Shown in pieces: positions 7,650 through 15,791 of a stretch of DNA of 29,799 bases. The notes under the pieces were generated by a model. It made no database searches and had not been told where the DNA came from. It saw only the letters and a program-made list of their open reading frames with translations. Both the position numbers and the translations under genes were made by a program. Source of the stretch: a virus; the IMG/VR virus record IMGVR_UViG_3300037117_000016, positions 1 to 29,799 of that record; one strand, given 5' to 3'. Each line of letters opens with the position of its first letter. Position 1 is the first letter of the stretch.

Positions 7650-9137
7650 TTACTTTCTCCACGTTACAAACTTAACAGACTTGCCATCTGTAGTCTTAAC
7701 AAATCCACGTCCCGTGATCTGCATAACTTGTAGATCAGAAGAGGAGTAATCCCTGCCGCCAACCTTGATGGGCTCGCGTACGAGGTTCGTAGGACGACTG
7801 GCAACATAGATCGGCTTGCCTGTGGCTACCGATTGCGTAGCTGCCTTCACTGCTGTCTCTTTCTTCACCACCGCAGCGGCTGCCTTGCCTGCGGCACTGC
7901 CGCCCTTGGCATAACCAGGGTAGCGGTTTTGGATAGTATTCCGCACGATGTCTGCGGCAATGTTCTTCAGCGTAGTTTGGTGATACGCTACGATCTTTGC
8001 CTTGTCTGGAGACTTTGCTCCCCAGAGGGCCTTCATCTGTATCTGATAGGCTTTATCGGCCTTCAGCGTAGAGTACAGACGGTCCTTGATCCCGTTGCCA
8101 AGGTCAACTTTTGTCTCGCGTGGGAAATCCTTGAAGAAAGGCATAGCCAAGAAAGGCTTCAGTGCTGCACCTAAAGTGGTGTTGTTGAATGTTTCGCACT
8201 CGGTGGCAATTCCCTCTTCAAATACTTTGGTCTTCTCTGCGGCTGCGGTTGTCTTTTCTTGTTCGAAGGCTTCTTTGTCTGCCAGGAACTTTTTATGTTC
8301 TGGCGTAACTTCAGGAACTTTCTTACGGTTGGCTTCATCGGTTTCCATGCCTTTGTACCAATCCGTCATGACCTTGGTAATGGCTTGGATCATCTTCACA
8401 TTGGGCGCTGGCTTGCCTTCGGCATCCTTCTCACCCAGTGCCGCGTTCAGTTGCTCTAACTTGACGTTCAACCCAGACTCTTGAAGTCCGTTTACGAAGT
8501 GTGGCATGATCTGAGCGTAATAGTCCTTCTCATTCACTTCTTTCAGGTGACCAAGGAAGTTTCCTACGACTTTACCATAGGCATCTTCTTTGCCCTGGGC
8601 CTTCATGTCTTCGTATACGTTCTTTGATAGTTGTGGGTCTCCTGCGTACAGAAGTTCGTCTGAGCCCTTTACAGCCTCCATGGCTTCTTGGCTCTTTTGA
8701 TAGCCTTCTTCGCCACCAATAGCTTCAATGAACGCCTTGGCTGCTTTCATTTCCTCGACACCCTTGGGGAACACTGTTTTAGCAGCGCTCCACCGCTCAT
8801 ACGCACCATGCAGTTCTTTCACTACATTTGCGTTGGCGGGTGAGGCGTCACGCAGACCCTTTAGGGCCTTGCGTACGTTCTGCGGTGTAGCCTCGGTGTC
8901 AATTGCTTTATCGGACTCAGCCTTTACTGCGGCTGACTTGAATGCTGTTTGCTCTTCTGCGGACTTCTCTGTGCCATCCGCATTGTGGGTTTCTGTTTCG
9001 GTACCTGCAGCGGGAGTCTCAACTTCCGTTGTCTGAGTTTCGGTGCCTTCAACGGGAGTCTCAACTTCCGTTGCCTGAGTTTCTACTTCTGCTGCCGCTG
9101 AGTCTAGGCTAGCGAAGTCGATCATTGCTTCTGACAT
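7650..9137 (-). CDS. Scaffolding-type protein with acidic repeats
   Basis: A 495-aa protein from MSEAMIDFASLDSAAAEVE, with AGAAGGACTCAAAA before the ATG. Residues about 15-52 carry imperfect repeats of TEVETPxxGTET. The middle is charged and helical (KKFLADKEAFEQEKTTAAAEK). The C-terminus is basic with Ala-rich and beta segments (GGSAAGKAAAAVVKKETA, IKVGGRDYSS). Lying between portal and capsid, with a long helical charged core, it fits a capsid scaffold. The repeat-rich N-terminus is unusual. No protease domain is evident. Confidence 0.7.
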   Translation of the reverse strand: MSEAMIDFASLDSAAAEVETQATEVETPVEGTETQTTEVETPAAGTETETHNADGTEKSAEEQTAFKSAAVKAESDKAIDTEATPQNVRKALKGLRDASPANANVVKELHGAYERWSAAKTVFPKGVEEMKAAKAFIEAIGGEEGYQKSQEAMEAVKGSDELLYAGDPQLSKNVYEDMKAQGKEDAYGKVVGNFLGHLKEVNEKDYYAQIMPHFVNGLQESGLNVKLEQLNAALGEKDAEGKPAPNVKMIQAITKVMTDWYKGMETDEANRKKVPEVTPEHKKFLADKEAFEQEKTTAAAEKTKVFEEGIATECETFNNTTLGAALKPFLAMPFFKDFPRETKVDLGNGIKDRLYSTLKADKAYQIQMKALWGAKSPDKAKIVAYHQTTLKNIAADIVRNTIQNRYPGYAKGGSAAGKAAAAVVKKETAVKAATQSVATGKPIYVASRPTNLVREPIKVGGRDYSSSDLQVMQITGRGFVKTTDGKSVKFVTWRK

Positions 9138-9149
9138 TTTTGAGTCCTT

Positions 9150-9620
9150 CTAGTTCTGAGTTTTCTGAGTCTGATATTTCTCGATGTAGTCTGCTGCTTT
9201 ACGGAGCAATTCTGGACTGTCTTTTAGATACCCTATAGCTCTGTTGCATGAACCACAAAGTAAACCTCTAGGATTCGGAGGCTCTACATGCTCATGATCA
9301 GCGGAAAGTTTTCTATCCACTTCTTCCTTGTCACATATAGCACACAACCCGTGTTGTTCTTCAAACTTTACATCGTAGGATTCCTGAGTCCAACCCGCTG
9401 CTACTAACCTACGAGCATGTGTTACAAGTATAACTTTTTCTGAGTTTTCTTTGTACCAATCTGCTGATTTCTTTTTCTGCTCTGCTTTGTGTGTGCGACG
9501 GTATTCTGCTTGTGCAGCCCGTGCAACTTCTGTGTTTCGATAGCACTGCATGCACAGTCCGTGACCGTAATGTTTACGCTCTGGGTGACATACACAGTCT
9601 TGTTTATATCCTCTTGCCAT
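9150..9620 (-). CDS. Endonuclease VII-like free-standing homing endonuclease
   Basis: The start MARGYKQDCVCHPERKHYGH at 9620 follows GATAGGAG. The N-terminus has a CxC...CMQC metal site. A basic helix follows, then the Endonuclease VII domain: HGLCAICDKEEVDRKLSADH, RGLLCGSCNRAIGYLKD, and the terminal helix LLRKAADYIEKY. Cys pairs and the DH.H catalytic region are intact. It sits between portal and scaffold genes, and its stop is 12 nt before the scaffold ATG. Its leader nearly matches that of the unrelated GIY-YIG gene at 15118-15711. Confidence 0.88.
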   Translation of the reverse strand: MARGYKQDCVCHPERKHYGHGLCMQCYRNTEVARAAQAEYRRTHKAEQKKKSADWYKENSEKVILVTHARRLVAAGWTQESYDVKFEEQHGLCAICDKEEVDRKLSADHEHVEPPNPRGLLCGSCNRAIGYLKDSPELLRKAADYIEKYQTQKTQN

Positions 9621-9701
9621 TTTATCTCCTATCAAGATCGAGAGGGAGGTGTGATAGGCACCTCCCAACTCTAACCCAAAGCCGCTAAGCCTTGAGATGT
9701 C
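9621..9701 (-). promoter_or_regulatory. Homing-endonuclease leader pseudoknot (copy 3)
   Basis: Starting directly at the portal stop codon, hairpin 1 is CTCAAGG/CTTTGGG around CTTAGCGG. Hairpin 2 is an 8-bp stem GGGAGGTG/CACCTCCC with loop CCTATCA (9652-9658). The loop is exactly complementary to TGATAGG (9628-9634), which includes the AGG of the endonuclease Shine-Dalgarno. Confidence 0.85.
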
Positions 9702-12299
9702 TTACTTCTGCGGTTGCTCTAAGGCGTGGGGTATAGCCTTTTTAGCCACAGCGTCGTTCAGTTGTGTAGCTGAGTGTTGAGTGAACATATCAGGAGTAGC
9801 ATTGATTTGGGCCTTTGCTAAAGCCTGCACTGCCACAGGAGGTGGCATTTTGCTCACATCTATGCTTATTGACTCAGAAGGTGGTTTATTCTGAGGAAGT
9901 TGGTTCGCCGCAGCAATTTTCTTAGCCATAGCGACGTGCTCGGTCCAGTGAAGCTTCAAGTTGGCAAAACATGCCTGTTGATCTGGAGCTCCAAATCTCA
10001 GCTTCTGCCCTTCAATCGAGTTCATTTTTTCAAAGCATTCCGACGCCTCTACGGCGTGATTTTCGCTTTCGTCTTGTGCTACCTGAACACTGCTGACTTG
10101 AGGCGGTACTGATTGCATCGCCTGTTTCAACTGCTCAACCATAGACCCTGCCTGTGGAGGAATCATTTGTCCTGTAGCCTGTGCGTTCTGCATACCTTCA
10201 TTAGCCTGATCCAACGCATCCTTCATTTTAAGGAACGCTGGGTTGTCTTGTGGAGGTTGCCGCAACAGCATCTCGAATTCATTCTGCTGTTTTGTAACTG
10301 ACGAAGCCCCTGGCACCTTGTAGTTCTTCATGCGCAGTGCGCTTGCAGTCTCAGCCAAATTGGATGGACTGAATACCCATTGTGCAAAAGGTGTGGCTGG
10401 GGCAGTAATGGCCTTGTCGATCATACCTACTATCTTCACTGCTTTTTGTTCTTCAGTTTCTGGGATAGATGGGTTGCTTTCTGCGTAGCATAGAACATTA
10501 CCACCAAGTAGATTGGCAGTATTGACTCTTATGTTTCCGTGTCCAGGGACATTCTGCGATAATTCTTTACCATCACGGCACTCTGCAGCGCATTTCACGG
10601 CCTGCCCTGCAGCGAGTGCGAATAAGTCCTGAATGTTATTCCATGGACAGCCCACACGCTGTAACGCTTGATCGCGCTGAATGACTGCGTTGCCTACTGT
10701 GTTCTCACCTGTAGCGTTGCCGAACAGGGAAGGCAGTGCACCCGAGATTTCCTCGGATAGAGTCGTGATAAACCATTTTATAAAGTCAGGCAGCGCAGGT
10801 TGATGCTGCGGAGTCGGCTCTACCATCATGTACTGTTCCATTGTTGTAAGCCCAGGTTGAGGCTGGAACGGCCCTATGCTTCCGGGCATATTGGGCTCAC
10901 TTTTGATCTTATCCATGTCGAACGCTTCGGCGTTCATCCACTTCTTAGGGATGGTGCGCTTGAAGAAATCATCCAGAAGATCAACCCAATCGTTGATGCG
11001 CTTCTGAACTGAGATTAGGGCTGTGCCCATCGCTCTGCGGTTCTGACCTTTGCCTGCTGTCGGGTGTCCGATGGCGATGTGGTCATCCATCTTCTCGTTG
11101 CGAGAAAAAGCATACTCTTGTCCTGCGCGAGCCAGTAGCACTCCGTCTGGGAATGCCTCTAGCAACTCTGCTTTGACTTCATCGCTAACGGCTTGGTCAA
11201 GGAACATTGAAGGTCGCATCCATGTGAACTTCACAGTGGTATGGCGACTCAATGAGTCTCCTGTCACGTACGCACCGAGTACTGCTTGGCGTACGTTTTC
11301 TCTAGCTATGCGATCAAGTTGTGTTGACGATTGTCCGTCAGTGCCGGGATTGATCTTGCTGGCAATCCACGGGAACATGCCGCGAACTAAAGCTACATCA
11401 TAGTCCAGCATCAACTGTACGAATGTCATTTCGGATACGTTATCAACGGAGATGGGAACCTTATGGTCCAGTTTCCCGTGAGCCGTGGTAACTTCCATGC
11501 CAAGAGGTTTCTTAGAGTTGTTTCCGACACCTGCTGAATTCAGCAGACCGTCGATGTCTCCTCCACTTTCGGACTCAGATTCAGTGACTTGTAAAAAATC
11601 CTCTTGTCCTTCTTGTCCAGTGGGGGTTCTATCGGGAGGGTTAAGTTCGTCCTCGGGTACAGTGGGAGTTCCTTGGTTTTCCTCGAATCCATACTTCTGA
11701 CCGTCGAGGTTGTAACGTGTCCACAAAAGGGCGCGATCTTCATTCCAGAAAATTCTAGCGCACTGAACTAAAAGTTCATGAAGGTTGTTGTTCCGTGCCC
11801 AGATGTCTTTGAAACGGTCAGCCTCTTCGGCTGCAATCTTATCTGGTCCCCACTCAGGGTTGCATGGGACAAACTCTACCTTTGGCACTTCGCGTGACAG
11901 CGCAGAGACGATTATGTCTCCCTTAGGGCCGTACACGTTCGTGTCATAAATACTGTTGTGGTTTCGTTCGTTGGCTTTCTTTCCCTGTCCACCACCGGGG
12001 AGTTCCCAGCCTCCGCGTTTTCCACGCAGCAAGTGCTGGTATCCTCTCTCGAAGTGTAGCGCTTCCCATGCCTGCTCAACTTCAAGCCTTCTGGCGGCTA
12101 CATCGGCTTTTGTGCAGATGTCATCAAGGGTAATCAACGTGCCACGTGCCTTATCGCTTAACTCCGCAAAGGGTTCTGGGCTGTAAGGAAAACTCGCATA
12201 AACCCCTAGAGGGCTGTCATTAGGAGACTCTGGTTGGTCGCCTTGCTTGTTAGAGCCTTCAGCCTCTACTCCTGTTGCTTCTGACACTACGTCTGGCAT
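9702..12299 (-). CDS. Portal protein (P22-type family)
   Basis: An 865-aa protein from MPDVVSEATGVEAEG, GGGAGA upstream. Its order fits large podovirus portals: an N-terminal charged region, the helical wing about residues 70-200 (NSIYDTNVYGPKGDIIVSAL, IFWNEDRALLWTRYNLDG), a mid segment TALISVQKRINDWVDLLDDF, NATGENTVGNAVIQRDQALQ, and a Gln/Pro-rich helical C-terminal barrel-like region. It lies between the small-protein cluster and the scaffold. The start overlaps the HNH gene by 41 nt. The ring role at the packaging vertex is family knowledge. Confidence 0.82.
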   Translation of the reverse strand: MPDVVSEATGVEAEGSNKQGDQPESPNDSPLGVYASFPYSPEPFAELSDKARGTLITLDDICTKADVAARRLEVEQAWEALHFERGYQHLLRGKRGGWELPGGGQGKKANERNHNSIYDTNVYGPKGDIIVSALSREVPKVEFVPCNPEWGPDKIAAEEADRFKDIWARNNNLHELLVQCARIFWNEDRALLWTRYNLDGQKYGFEENQGTPTVPEDELNPPDRTPTGQEGQEDFLQVTESESESGGDIDGLLNSAGVGNNSKKPLGMEVTTAHGKLDHKVPISVDNVSEMTFVQLMLDYDVALVRGMFPWIASKINPGTDGQSSTQLDRIARENVRQAVLGAYVTGDSLSRHTTVKFTWMRPSMFLDQAVSDEVKAELLEAFPDGVLLARAGQEYAFSRNEKMDDHIAIGHPTAGKGQNRRAMGTALISVQKRINDWVDLLDDFFKRTIPKKWMNAEAFDMDKIKSEPNMPGSIGPFQPQPGLTTMEQYMMVEPTPQHQPALPDFIKWFITTLSEEISGALPSLFGNATGENTVGNAVIQRDQALQRVGCPWNNIQDLFALAAGQAVKCAAECRDGKELSQNVPGHGNIRVNTANLLGGNVLCYAESNPSIPETEEQKAVKIVGMIDKAITAPATPFAQWVFSPSNLAETASALRMKNYKVPGASSVTKQQNEFEMLLRQPPQDNPAFLKMKDALDQANEGMQNAQATGQMIPPQAGSMVEQLKQAMQSVPPQVSSVQVAQDESENHAVEASECFEKMNSIEGQKLRFGAPDQQACFANLKLHWTEHVAMAKKIAAANQLPQNKPPSESISIDVSKMPPPVAVQALAKAQINATPDMFTQHSATQLNDAVAKKAIPHALEQPQK

Positions 12300-12840
12300 T
12301 GTTTATCTCCCGCCTGTAATCCATTGTCTTTGCTCCCTTGCTTGAATTACAGGGACCACAGAGAGGTTGGATATTGCTAATATCGCTGGTTCCACCTTTG
12401 GAAACAGGAACCACATGGTCTGGTGTCAATTTCTTTTTCTTACCGCAGCACAAACATTTATTGTGATACTTGTCACAAAGTGCAACCCATTGCTCATAAG
12501 TATAGGCACCGCCTGATTTGGCTTTAGCTGTGCGTCTTTTCTGAAGGATAGCAGAAACCTTTTCTGGGTTTTCTCTTTTCCATCTAGCAAGATTTTCTTT
12601 AACCAATTCAGTATTATCTGCCCTAAACTTTGCGCTGTACGCTAAAGCTGCTTCTCGGTTATTCTCGTAGTATGCCTTGCGGTTAGCCTTTACTTTGTCT
12701 GGGTTTTTCTTAGCCCACTTTGTATAAGAAGCACGAGACTTATTCCTATTTATTTTCTTCCACTCTCTACTTTGCAAAAGACTTTTTTCTTTATTAGCTA
12801 TGTAGTATGCGTGGCGCTCTTCTTTTGTCTTGTATGGCAT
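12259..12840 (-). CDS. HNH free-standing homing endonuclease
   Basis: A 193-aa protein starting MPYKTKEERHAYYIANKEKS. The first 120 residues are a Lys/Arg-rich helix with repeats of the WKKxNxxKxxA type. The last 75 form a classic HNH nuclease: CLCCGKKKKLTPDHVVPVSK, then SNIQPLCGPCNSSKG, with the two Cys pairs and the catalytic DH intact. It follows a pseudoknot leader and overlaps the portal start by 41 nt. The leader is almost identical to that of the different HNH gene at 19821-20201. Confidence 0.88.
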   Translation of the reverse strand: MPYKTKEERHAYYIANKEKSLLQSREWKKINRNKSRASYTKWAKKNPDKVKANRKAYYENNREAALAYSAKFRADNTELVKENLARWKRENPEKVSAILQKRRTAKAKSGGAYTYEQWVALCDKYHNKCLCCGKKKKLTPDHVVPVSKGGTSDISNIQPLCGPCNSSKGAKTMDYRREINNARRSVRSNRSRG

Positions 12841-12922
12841 TGTGTCCCTCCAAGGACGACTCAAGGAGGGTGTTGGAGCACCCTCCGAGTCTAGCCCACG
12901 CTGATCAAGGCGTGAGATGCTT
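12841..12922 (-). promoter_or_regulatory. Homing-endonuclease leader pseudoknot (copy 4)
   Basis: Begins at the stop codon of the 67-aa gene. Hairpin 1 is CTCACGC/GCGTGGG. Hairpin 2 is GGAGGGTG/CACCCTCC with loop CTCCAA (12873-12878), complementary to TTGGAG (12848-12853) at the Shine-Dalgarno. An outer GACTC/GAGTC stem extends hairpin 2 in this copy. Confidence 0.82.
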
Positions 12923-13126
12923 CTAATGTTTCATGGCCGCAAATCCGGCAGCGGATGCCTTCATTCTCTTAACGTGTTCGCTGTCACCAGCTTTTGGTTC
13001 CTTCTGGGATGCGCTTAACTTCTGTCCTTCGGGAACTCCTAGTGCGCGATGGAGTCCGCCCTTGTTCACATTGAAGGAGCCGTGTGAACCTAAGTCCACT
13101 TTGTGACTCTTGTGCCCGATTGCCAT
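12923..13126 (-). CDS. 67-aa basic small late protein
   Basis: Starts MAIGHKSHKVDLGSHGSFNV with AAGGGAG upstream. It is Lys/His-rich and ends AAGFAAMKH. It closes the cluster of tiny proteins upstream of portal and abuts the next gene (stop followed directly by the ATG). Its MAIG start loosely resembles the MIGIG/MSVGIG starts of its neighbours. The function is unknown. Confidence 0.65.
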   Translation of the reverse strand: MAIGHKSHKVDLGSHGSFNVNKGGLHRALGVPEGQKLSASQKEPKAGDSEHVKRMKASAAGFAAMKH

Positions 13127-13300
13127 TTAGTAAACTCCCTTGCCATTGTTCTTGTGCTGTCCCGTAGCAGAGGAATTGCTTCCCTTGCGAATTCCCATAG
13201 TCACTCGCTTGAACGAGGTAGGATTCTGATCCTTCGCAGACAATGGAGGTTGCTGCGGTGATGCGTCCAACCTGGTTCTTCGTCCAATTCCTACGCTCAT
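13127..13300 (-). CDS. 57-aa basic protein, MSVGIG start
   Basis: The chosen start MSVGIGRRTRLDASPQQP at 13300 follows AAGGGAAG and lies 1 nt after the stop of the 40-aa gene. A longer in-frame ATG (13414) would overlap that gene completely. The protein is basic, Ser/Asn/Gly-rich and probably disordered (GIRKGSNSSATGQHKNNGKG). It shares the Gly-Ile-Gly start with two neighbours. The function is unknown. Confidence 0.6.
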   Translation of the reverse strand: MSVGIGRRTRLDASPQQPPLSAKDQNPTSFKRVTMGIRKGSNSSATGQHKNNGKGVY

Positions 13301-13301
13301 A

Positions 13302-13424
13302 TTACTTCCCTTTGGCGCACGGTGCGCCCATGACTTCTGCCATGTAATCTTGTTTCCCTGTGTTCTTTGTGTTCTTAGATGGTTCAGGCAACTTTGACTT
13401 TGGTCTTTTTCCAAGCCCTATCAT
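13302..13424 (-). CDS. 40-aa basic protein, MIGLG start
   Basis: ATG 13424 overlaps the preceding stop as ATGA and opens MIGLGKRPKSKLPEPSKNTK, followed by a short helix and one Cys (MAEVMGAPCAKGK). The start sequence matches the neighbours MIGIGAPKKKP and MSVGIGRRTRL, which argues for a real gene and possible duplication. The function is unknown. Confidence 0.6.
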   Translation of the reverse strand: MIGLGKRPKSKLPEPSKNTKNTGKQDYMAEVMGAPCAKGK

Positions 13425-13600
13425 GCTGCCCTCATGCTTCCTTTTACTAGTTGCCCACCAGAATCAATCCTAGGCTTCTTCTTACGTGGCGCTGGCGTAG
13501 GGGCTTCCCCTTGTAGCCACGACGGTAACGGAGTAGAGTTCATCGAAGCAGTCTCCGCAGGTACTGCTGGTTTCTTCTTTGGAGCACCAATGCCAATCAT
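13421..13600 (-). CDS. 59-aa Pro/Lys-rich protein, MIGIG start
   Basis: The start MIGIGAPKKKPAVPAETASM at 13600 follows GGGAGAAG and overlaps the stop of the upstream Cys protein as ATGA. The body is Pro, Ala and Lys rich (APTPAPRKKKPRIDSGGQLV), likely disordered and basic. It overlaps the next gene by 4 nt. The function is unknown. Confidence 0.6.
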   Translation of the reverse strand: MIGIGAPKKKPAVPAETASMNSTPLPSWLQGEAPTPAPRKKKPRIDSGGQLVKGSMRAA

Positions 13601-13821
13601 AAGTTCTTCTCCCAGAATTTGCAATACGCGACCGCATGTACTTTCACATCGCCATTTTCAAGACGTGGCAACTTCGACAATTCCTTCATCTTCGGCCCAT
13701 TACACCCGTTCTCTGCTTTCACAAAGTGCTCGCAGTTGAAGCAATGCTCCGAACTGCCGGGGTGATGCGACTGGTACCCAGTCTTAGGTTCCTTCAGGAT
13801 TGAAAATGCAAACTTACCCAT
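13597..13821 (-). CDS. 74-aa four-Cys metal-binding protein
   Basis: The start MGKFAFSILKEPKTGYQSHH at 13821 follows GGGAGGAAG. Cys residues lie in HCFNCEHFVKAENGCNG and, near the C-terminus, AYCKFWEKN. This CxxC...C...C layout recurs in small phage and bacterial proteins with an iron-sulfur or zinc site. It overlaps both neighbours. Metal binding is inferred; the biological role is unknown. Confidence 0.68.
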   Translation of the reverse strand: MGKFAFSILKEPKTGYQSHHPGSSEHCFNCEHFVKAENGCNGPKMKELSKLPRLENGDVKVHAVAYCKFWEKNL

Positions 13822-13975
13822 TTTTCTTCCTCCCAAAACCTGGGGCCTTTTTCTTCTTCTCTGGCAGAGTTTTAAAATCGGTGGCGCTAGACCACTCAGC
13901 CAGCTTGCTCTTCCCGCCTACCTTCTCGGGATGAGCGTACAAAAATCTTTGTTGCGCCTTTGACTCGAACGGCAT
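13814..13975 (-). CDS. 53-aa conserved small phage protein
   Basis: ATG 13975 follows a strong AAGGAG at 5 nt. The protein starts MPFESKAQQRFLYAHPEKVG, continues AEWSSATDFKTLP, and ends in a Lys/Arg-rich tail (KKKKAPGFGRKKNG). This start and the later (A/S)TDF..LP pattern recur in small proteins of phage structural regions. The stop overlaps the next gene start. A nucleic-acid or virion role is guessed only from its basic tail and position. Confidence 0.7.
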   Translation of the reverse strand: MPFESKAQQRFLYAHPEKVGGKSKLAEWSSATDFKTLPEKKKKAPGFGRKKNG

Positions 13976-13984
13976 GCTAACTCC

Positions 13985-14521
13985 TTAGACTAAGTTTGGC
14001 ATGGCAAAGCCATCAGATTCTGACGGTGCGCCTTGCTGTCCTTGATCTTTGTGGTTGAAGCCAATCTTCTCTTCGTTGCCTTCTTTGCCAGCAGGTGGAA
14101 CACCAGCAAGATCGCTCGCTTCTTTGTGCGCGTCCGCTGCGTTCTCGTGTACGTTCGTGTGCATGTGACCATCTTTGTGATGACTCGTCACAGTGTGGCG
14201 TCCAGACTTCTCGTCGTGATGAACAACAACCTTGTGGGCAGGGCCGTGCTCTGCGACCACGGGGTGCTGCTCACCTTCATGCTCTTCTTTTCCGTTCTCT
14301 TCGTTCATCTCTCCGTTATGCTCGTCGCCCTCGTTCGCTTCGACGCCCTCATGCGCACCTTCGTGTTCACCAGCTTCAAACTCTGGGGATTCAGACGCTT
14401 CATGCTCAGGTGACTCTTTTGGTCCACCTTCGGAATGCATGCCATCAGGGGTGTGATCCTGATCATGCTTACGGCCAGCGAAGATACTGCCAAACTTTTT
14501 ACCACTTTTAGATGTGTACAT
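13985..14521 (-). CDS. 178-aa His/Glu-rich low-complexity protein
   Basis: Starts MYTSKSGKKFGSIFAGRKHD behind AGAGGAG. Residues 20-90 are a Glu/His/Gly-rich run (GEHEGAHEGVEANEGDEHNG). Residues about 95-130 are His-rich (HKVVVHHDEKSGRHTVTSHH). There is no hydrophobic core, so it is probably disordered and may bind divalent metals. The low-complexity composition also creates long open frames on the opposite strand that are not genes. The function is unknown. Confidence 0.65.
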   Translation of the reverse strand: MYTSKSGKKFGSIFAGRKHDQDHTPDGMHSEGGPKESPEHEASESPEFEAGEHEGAHEGVEANEGDEHNGEMNEENGKEEHEGEQHPVVAEHGPAHKVVVHHDEKSGRHTVTSHHKDGHMHTNVHENAADAHKEASDLAGVPPAGKEGNEEKIGFNHKDQGQQGAPSESDGFAMPNLV

Positions 14522-14546
14522 TTTGCTCCTCTTCGGCGTGGCCGAT

Positions 14547-14756
14547 TTATAGAACTTTCTTCAACCGTTCAATGACGGCTGCTTTGGTTTTCTCAACGTA
14601 ATCTTTGCACTCGCACATTGAGGGTGGTACCCAACCTTTGCGCTCCGATAGTGAAGGCTCATGGTCGTACTGGCAACTGATCTTATACCCGTTTTCCACA
14701 ACGCAGATTGCGACGTGGCATAATTCGCCAAGTTTCTCTTCTTTGTCTTCTGCCAT
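14547..14756 (-). CDS. 69-aa Cys-containing small late protein
   Basis: Starts MAEDKEEKLGELCHVAICVV behind AAGGTG. Two Val/Ile strands are followed by SCQYDHEPSLSERKGW, SMCECKDYVEKT and a basic helix at the C-terminus. Five Cys residues could hold a metal, but the spacing is not a standard ribbon. It starts 2 nt after the stop of the coiled-coil gene. The function is unknown. Confidence 0.62.
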   Translation of the reverse strand: MAEDKEEKLGELCHVAICVVENGYKISCQYDHEPSLSERKGWVPPSMCECKDYVEKTKAAVIERLKKVL

Positions 14757-14758
14757 GC

Positions 14759-15121
14759 TTACACCTTGGCGGCGGTTGCCGCTTCCTCTGCTAATTCGGC
14801 TTCAATGCGTGCGTCGTGCTCTTCTTGCTCTGCTTGCCACGCAGTTTTCACCTTGGGTGATGTGAAGCTGGCGAAGCTGGGCTTCTCTGCACGTTTTCTC
14901 GTGGGGTCAATACCTACACGGGCATTAATGTTTTGCTCGTACATTCCGACCTTGGCTTGCAACAGTGCTTTCTCTGCACGGAGGTCCGCAATAACTTCAT
15001 TCATATCCTGACGCAACTGTTGGTTCTCCATTTGCAAACGAAGAATCTCAGTCTGCATTACTTCTGCAAGGCGTGAGCCAAGCAAATCGCGTAGGAACTG
15101 ACGTATGCTTTTACCTGTCAT
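14759..15121 (-). CDS. 120-aa coiled-coil protein
   Basis: Starts MTGKSIRQFLRDLLGSRLAE. Residues 20-65 are a heptad-rich helix (LRLQMENQQLRQDMNEVIAD), followed by a basic stretch and an acidic helical tail. The ATG overlaps the GIY-YIG stop as ATGA. The gene keeps its own GGAGGACTCAGA initiation site, so it probably predates the endonuclease insertion. The function is unknown; a virion or assembly role is possible. Confidence 0.65.
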   Translation of the reverse strand: MTGKSIRQFLRDLLGSRLAEVMQTEILRLQMENQQLRQDMNEVIADLRAEKALLQAKVGMYEQNINARVGIDPTRKRAEKPSFASFTSPKVKTAWQAEQEEHDARIEAELAEEAATAAKV

Positions 15122-15711
15122 TCTGAGTCCTCCATTTTAATAAGCCTTCCCATAGAGTCCCTTTTACGATGCTTCACAAGCTCTTTTCTTAACAGAACCG
15201 TACTAGGGGCTTGTTTGGCTCCTAGATGTCCTTTTCGATTGGCTTCTATTTGTTCTAGGGTTGCTTTCTTACCTTTGTTCCACGCGGTTCTACCTTTTCC
15301 CCGCTCACTCATTTTTCTTCGTGATGCTTCTGAGTGTTTAAACCCCAAATGCATAGGCGGCATATTTTTAAGTCTTTGCCTACCTTTTTCTCGTGTTCTT
15401 TCGGACACTATACGGGAAGACATCGCTTTACTTATTCTATCCCGAGCATCTTTTGACATGTTTCTGGTGCCTTCTCCACCATCAGTGAAGTTCCTAAGGC
15501 ATCCCAATCCTAAATCTTTGCGCCCGTAATACCATATCAGGGCTATTTCGTTTTCAATTGCTTCGTCTTCGTCCTTGGCTATGTAGAAAATAATTCTTCC
15601 TAAAGGTGGTGCAACTCCAATCCTGTGCCGAGCATATGCTCTATCCTTTTTTCCTTTTCCAACATAGTAAGGTGTTCCATCTTCTCGCAGCCACATATAT
15701 GTATAGAACAT
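15118..15711 (-). CDS. GIY-YIG free-standing homing endonuclease
   Basis: A 197-aa protein starting MFYTYMWLREDGTPYYVGKG at 15711. The YTYMW...YYVGKG motif is the GIY-YIG core, and GIY-YIG domain residues continue through ENEIALIWYYGRKD and LRNFTDGGEG. The C-terminal half has the basic repeats typical of modular DNA-binding tails (GFKHSEASRRKMSERGKG, AWNKGKKATLEQIEANRKG). It is a paralogue of the plus-strand gene at 25277-25819. It sits between large terminase and the coiled-coil gene, with a pseudoknot leader. Confidence 0.88.
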   Translation of the reverse strand: MFYTYMWLREDGTPYYVGKGKKDRAYARHRIGVAPPLGRIIFYIAKDEDEAIENEIALIWYYGRKDLGLGCLRNFTDGGEGTRNMSKDARDRISKAMSSRIVSERTREKGRQRLKNMPPMHLGFKHSEASRRKMSERGKGRTAWNKGKKATLEQIEANRKGHLGAKQAPSTVLLRKELVKHRKRDSMGRLIKMEDSE

Positions 15712-15791
15712 TTTGTCTCCTATCAAGATCGAGCGGGAGGTGTGATAGGCACCTCCCAACTCTAACGCTGGGTAATTAGTCCAACGATGTC
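15712..15791 (-). promoter_or_regulatory. Homing-endonuclease leader pseudoknot (copy 5)
   Basis: Starts at the terminase stop codon. Hairpin 1 is CGTTGG/CCAGCG around ACTAATTAC. Hairpin 2 is GGGAGGTG/CACCTCCC with loop CCTATCA (15743-15749), complementary to TGATAGG (15719-15725) at the Shine-Dalgarno. Hairpin 2 and the downstream strand match copy 3, while hairpin 1 matches copy 6 in its loop. Confidence 0.85.

Noticed and set aside
9150-9620. Inteins as the explanation for the nuclease domains
   Set aside because: The nuclease genes have their own starts and stops between complete structural genes; no splicing-domain motifs are present.
9636-9670. Hairpin 2 of the endonuclease leaders as a transcription terminator
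   Set aside because: No T-run follows in any of the seven copies, and the loop complementarity to the Shine-Dalgarno explains the conservation better.
14033-14511. Plus-strand frames of 126 and 138 codons
   Set aside because: They are antisense to the His/Glu-rich protein, whose low-complexity codons keep the opposite strand open.
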